Assembly (NCBI GenBank): GCA_045641625.1 | Contig: JAZUHH010000029.1 | Coordinates: 1-43,888, forward strand | Length of the DNA: 43,888 nucleotides | Source of the DNA: UBA1723 sp045641625 | GTDB taxonomy: Bacteria > Bacteroidota > Bacteroidia > Bacteroidales > Paludibacteraceae | Reading direction: 5' to 3' | Shown here: one piece after another, positions 41,197 through 43,888 of the stretch | Layout of the letters: each line of letters opens with the position of its first letter | Numbering within the stretch: the first letter of the stretch is position 1 | Notes under the pieces: model-generated | Database searches by the model: none | Told to the model about the DNA's origin: nothing | What the model saw: only the letters and a program-made list of their open reading frames with translations | Translations under genes and position numbers: made by a program

Positions 41197-41460
41197 TTAT
41201 AGAATAACCAAAAGACATCCTACAACTGAAAGCAAGGCAACACCCTCAACAAGAGCTGCTGCAAGGATCATGTTGCTTCGAACATCACCTGCTGCCTCTG
41301 GCTGACGACCGATAGCCTCCATAGCGGAACCACCAATCTTACCAATTCCAAGACCTGCACCGATAGTTGCGATACCTGCGCCAAGACAAGCACCTGCCTT
41401 TGCGAATAATAATGGAGCTGCTTCTGCAGCGATCTCTGCCAATACTGCTAATGTCAACAT
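41197..41460 (-). CDS. atpE: F1Fo ATP synthase c subunit
   Basis: This 87-residue hairpin proteolipid forms the ion-driven rotor ring. Helix 1 is LGAGIATIGAGLGIGKIGGS, the polar loop is the invariant RQPEA (residues 52-56), and helix 2 carries the ion-binding glutamate E72 in ILAAALVEGVALLSVVG. Residues after the glutamate are Gly-Val, and helix 1 lacks the Gln of sodium-type rings, so proton coupling is the likelier reading. A longer N-terminus (AVLAEIAAEAAPLLFAKA) precedes helix 1, as in other Bacteroidota. Confidence 0.96.
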   Translation of the reverse strand: MLTLAVLAEIAAEAAPLLFAKAGACLGAGIATIGAGLGIGKIGGSAMEAIGRQPEAAGDVRSNMILAAALVEGVALLSVVGCLLVIL

Positions 41461-41480
41461 AATATTAAATTTTAAGTTTT

Positions 41481-42617
41481 TTATTTATTTTCAATTAAAT
41501 TATTTTCTTTTACGCCCTCAGAATGATGAGGATGAATCTGTCCCAATCCGATAAAGATCGAAGACAACAAAGTGAACACATATGCCTGTATGAAGCATAC
41601 CAAACACTCAAGCAAAGTCAAGAATGTAATTACAAGACAAGATAACACTGAAAATCCTAATGCAGAACCTATACTTGTCTCAGCAAACATAAAGATGATA
41701 CCAATCAACACTATCGGTGTCAAGTGTCCGGCAAACATATTGGCGAACAAACGGACACACAATGCGAAAGGCTTAGTAAACAATCCTATTATCTCGACCG
41801 CTGGCATAAGTGGAATTGGAACTTTCAACCAAGTTGGAACCTCTGGCCAAAAAATCTCTATCCAGTAATGCTTTGTTGCGAACACATTAGTAATAATGAA
41901 TGTCAACAATGCCAAAACAAGAGTGATAGTGATATTACCTGTCAAATTTGCTCCGCCTGGAATCAAACCCAAATAATTGTTAATCAAGATGAAAAAGAAC
42001 ACTGTAAGCAAATATGGAGTGAACTTTTTTCCGCTTGGACCAACACTTGGCTCGATTACGTCCTTCTCAATAGAAACAATTAGCGGCTCCAGGAATGCCT
42101 GCATACCAGAAGGCTTTCTCCAATAGTTCTCCTTGTATCTTGCTGCTATACTTAGGAATATCCACAACATCAAACCACTACTGATCATCATTGCCAATAC
42201 ACCTTTAGTGATAGAGAAGTCCAAAGGACGAGAACCGTCACTAACTCTAACTATCTTGCCCGAGTAAATTCCTTCCTCAGCTATCTTCAAACCTTCGTAC
42301 TCAGTGTAATGACCTTCGTGACCAAGTTTTGAAGACATAAATACCTTCATTCCACCATCATAAACGATACATGGCAAAGGCAAAGAGAAATGAACATCAT
42401 TAAATGTGCATACATGCCAAGAATATGAGTCACATATATGACTGAAGATCAATTCCTTGATATTCAATCCACTCTTTTCGTGCGCAGCTTCAGCATGTTC
42501 CTCAGATGCATTCTCCACCCCACTCTCCTGAGCTGAAAGAGACAACGGAGCAAGAATCATAAGTAAGCAGAACAATACTCTGCTGAAACTATTTCTGATT
42601 ATTCTGTTGAATTTCAT
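41481..42617 (-). CDS. atpB: F1Fo ATP synthase a subunit
   Basis: This 378-residue membrane stator forms the ion half-channels. The core a-subunit spans about residues 150-365, with the essential arginine R289 in FALCVRLFANMFAGH and a helix at LGLIPGGANLTGNITITLVL. It is longer than the E. coli protein. It begins with a signal-like helix (SRVLFCLLMILAPLSLSA) and an N-terminal domain of about 110 residues containing His and Glu (ESGVENASEEHAEAAHEKSG), probably outside the cytoplasm. Its start overlaps the end of the four-helix gene upstream by 29 bp. Confidence 0.95.
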   Translation of the reverse strand: MKFNRIIRNSFSRVLFCLLMILAPLSLSAQESGVENASEEHAEAAHEKSGLNIKELIFSHICDSYSWHVCTFNDVHFSLPLPCIVYDGGMKVFMSSKLGHEGHYTEYEGLKIAEEGIYSGKIVRVSDGSRPLDFSITKGVLAMMISSGLMLWIFLSIAARYKENYWRKPSGMQAFLEPLIVSIEKDVIEPSVGPSGKKFTPYLLTVFFFILINNYLGLIPGGANLTGNITITLVLALLTFIITNVFATKHYWIEIFWPEVPTWLKVPIPLMPAVEIIGLFTKPFALCVRLFANMFAGHLTPIVLIGIIFMFAETSIGSALGFSVLSCLVITFLTLLECLVCFIQAYVFTLLSSIFIGLGQIHPHHSEGVKENNLIENK

Positions 42618-43017
42618 GCACTTCTTTATTAAATTTAAACAATACTATTGTCTCAAAAATCATATATACAACCGCAAATATCATGGATGTAACTATAAAA
42701 GCCTTTACACTGCCAGATATTACAAGACTACATACGACACAAAAGACTATAAAGCTGAGTATCTTGATAGTTCTTGTCAACAAATACATTCTAGTGTACT
42801 TCTTGGCGTCATCTATAGAATTTGAAACTAAAGCCAGAACTAATGCACCTATAATGAGAAAATACACCGGGATAGCTACAAAACCCGAACAATAGCTGTC
42901 AGCAAAGTACGTCTTCATCGTAGTGTCCATCACCGCAGTCATAACCACAAGCAACAGAACCAATATCGAAGCATATCTTACTGCCAATTTCTTGCTTTCT
43001 GAAACAATCTCTGCCAT
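42589..43017 (-). CDS. Four-helix membrane protein at the AtpI position
   Basis: This 142-residue protein has four hydrophobic segments (YASILVLLLVVMTAVMD, FVAIPVYFLIIGALVLALV, IKILSFIVFCVVCSLVI, AFIVTSMIFAVVYMIFETIV). It sits between atpC and atpB and overlaps atpB by 29 bp. This is where Bacteroidota ATP synthase operons carry an AtpI-like or short membrane gene that may help c-ring assembly. The sequence itself is not strongly AtpI-like, so the call rests on position and topology. It stops with TAG. Confidence 0.75.
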   Translation of the reverse strand: MAEIVSESKKLAVRYASILVLLLVVMTAVMDTTMKTYFADSYCSGFVAIPVYFLIIGALVLALVSNSIDDAKKYTRMYLLTRTIKILSFIVFCVVCSLVISGSVKAFIVTSMIFAVVYMIFETIVLFKFNKEVHEIQQNNQK

Positions 43018-43033
43018 TTCTCACTATTCATCA

Positions 43034-43279
43034 TTAAGACAAGACCTTTTCAACGCAAACGGAAATTGACTTTCCGTTGCTCTCTGCAAAACCTCCGTCA
43101 ACTCTTAATGTAGTTTTCTCTCCATTCTGAGTATAGACGATATCACCCTCTTTCAAAGATGAAATGATTGCAGCGTGACGAGGCAATATCTCAAAACTTC
43201 CGGCTGAACCAGGAAGGATGACAGAATCAACCTCTCCTGAATACAGAAGTTTGTCTGGTGAAATGATTTCTAACTTCAT
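43034..43279 (-). CDS. atpC: F1Fo ATP synthase epsilon subunit (short form)
   Basis: This 81-residue protein corresponds to the N-terminal beta-sandwich of epsilon (MKLEIISPDKLLYSGEVDSV, LPGSAGSFEILPRHAAIISS), which binds the gamma/c-ring interface. The C-terminal helical hairpin of about 50 residues present in E. coli epsilon, which inhibits ATP hydrolysis, is missing; the stop comes right after the last strand. It lies 12 bp after atpD and 16 bp before the AtpI-position gene. Confidence 0.94.
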   Translation of the reverse strand: MKLEIISPDKLLYSGEVDSVILPGSAGSFEILPRHAAIISSLKEGDIVYTQNGEKTTLRVDGGFAESNGKSISVCVEKVLS

Positions 43280-43291
43280 ATCTTTAATTTA

Positions 43292-43888
43292 TTAAGATGC
43301 CTGAGCCAACAACTTCTTAGCCTTCTCCTTAACATCCTCGATAGTACCAACATTAAGGAATGCCTGCTCTGGAAGGTCATCTACCTCACCATTGATGATT
43401 GCATTGAATCCCTTAATTGTCTCCTCGATAGGAACCATGACACCAGGAAGACCTGTAAACTGAGAAGCCACATGGAATGGCTGAGACAAGAATCTCTGAA
43501 TTCTACGTGCACGAGCTACGACCAACTTGTCCTCCTCGCTCAACTCCTCCATACCAAGGATTGCGATGATATCCTGCAACTCCTTGTACTTCTGAAGAAT
43601 CTGCTTTACGTTCTGAGCGCACTCATAGTGAGCCTGACCGATAACGTTAGGGTCAAGGATACGTGAAGTTGAATCAAGCGGATCCACAGCTGGATAGATA
43701 CCAAGCTCAGCGATTTTACGGCTAAGCACTGTTGTTGCATCCAAGTGCGAGAATGTAGTAGCTGGAGCTGGGTCAGTCAAGTCATCTGCTGGCACATAAA
43801 CAGCCCCTACAGCAGTAATTGATCCGTTCTTAGTAGAAGTAATACGCTCCTGCATACGCCCCATCTCCGAAGCCAAAGTTGGCTAATA
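43292..43888 (-). CDS. atpD: F1Fo ATP synthase beta subunit, C-terminal part (runs off right edge; in-frame TAG near the edge)
   Basis: About 199 codons of the catalytic subunit are visible: PTLASEMGRMQERI, GSITAVGAVYVPADDLTDPA, VDPLDSTSRILDPNVIG, ILGMEELSEEDKLVVARARR and the C-terminus. The nucleotide-binding P-loop lies outside the window. At 43885-43883 the frame reads TAG between TAT (Tyr) and CCA (Pro), exactly where the family has Gln in GYQPTLA, where CAG is expected. The rest of the frame is intact. Either this is a C-to-T change or sequence error at the edge, or the gene is truly interrupted. TAG is used as a normal stop by nearby genes (for example at 42589), so recoding to Gln is unlikely. 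Confidence 0.93.

Noticed and set aside
43883..43885. TAG reassigned to glutamine as an explanation for the atpD stop
   Set aside because: TAG ends the flavin reductase, sugar dehydrogenase and AtpI-position genes at sensible places, so the standard code fits the window.
1..43888. CRISPR arrays, prophage, insertion sequences, toxin-antitoxin or other defence systems
   Set aside because: No spaced direct repeats with unique spacers, transposase, integrase or phage structural genes were found; the only tandem array (42 bp) has no spacers.

Overview
The window reads as chromosome of a Bacteroidales-type Bacteroidota. Four kinds of evidence point there: promoters of the Bacteroidota form (TTG/TTTG, about 20 bp, TAnnTTTG) with no purine-rich ribosome binding sites; three type IX secretion (T9SS) C-terminal sorting domains; a fused LpxC-FabZ enzyme; and the bat (aerotolerance) gene order and an F-type ATPase order of D-C-I-B-E-F-H-A-G. 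Both ends are cut inside genes: lon on the left and atpD on the right.

Layout. 1-3718 (minus strand): the N-terminal part of Lon, then a two-gene operon of a small T9SS-tail protein and a BspA-like leucine-rich-repeat protein. 3719-4618: a 900-bp gene-free block. It holds a candidate structured leader RNA for that operon (minus strand) and a 42-bp tandem repeat array just upstream of the pyrB promoter. 4619-12000 (plus): pyrB-pyrI, a flavin reductase-like protein, a UDP-sugar dehydrogenase, pyrK-pyrD, a membrane-anchored unknown, an HU protein and an unusual HU-transmembrane-LysM protein. 12086-24057 (plus): moxR, DUF58, a DUF4381-position protein, batA-E, then pepT, an AlaX-like editing protein, and a second two-gene secreted module (small T9SS-tail protein plus a Cthe_2159-like beta-helix protein), ending at a strong terminator. 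24592-24674: tRNA-Tyr with its own promoter and terminator.

24809-43888 (minus) holds five transcription units, read right to left. They are the atp operon; lpxD-lpxC/fabZ-lpxA-mscS; an aspartate aminotransferase; a GH10-CBM6 xylanase with a T9SS tail; and rsmA-corA-unknown-S41 lipoprotein-TrmH methyltransferase. Each unit ends in a clear intrinsic terminator.

Together these are mostly housekeeping functions: pyrimidine synthesis, lipid A, energy, envelope stress and translation quality control. A secreted polysaccharide-oriented layer (xylanase, beta-helix binding protein, LRR adhesin) is mixed in and depends on T9SS.

The most interesting observation is at 3791-4126. A promoter-proximal segment on the minus strand can form a 15-bp closing helix around several hairpins. 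One strand of that helix can instead pair with a downstream GC-rich segment followed by five U, like an attenuator, ahead of the T9SS-tail/BspA operon. Other notable points are the repeated pairing of a small T9SS-tail protein with a tail-less large surface protein, an in-frame TAG replacing the conserved Gln of the YQPTLA motif in atpD at the window edge, the higher-order 84-bp structure of the tandem array, and operator-like repeats upstream of lon and the xylanase. All calls rest on reading the sequence; no database search was run.
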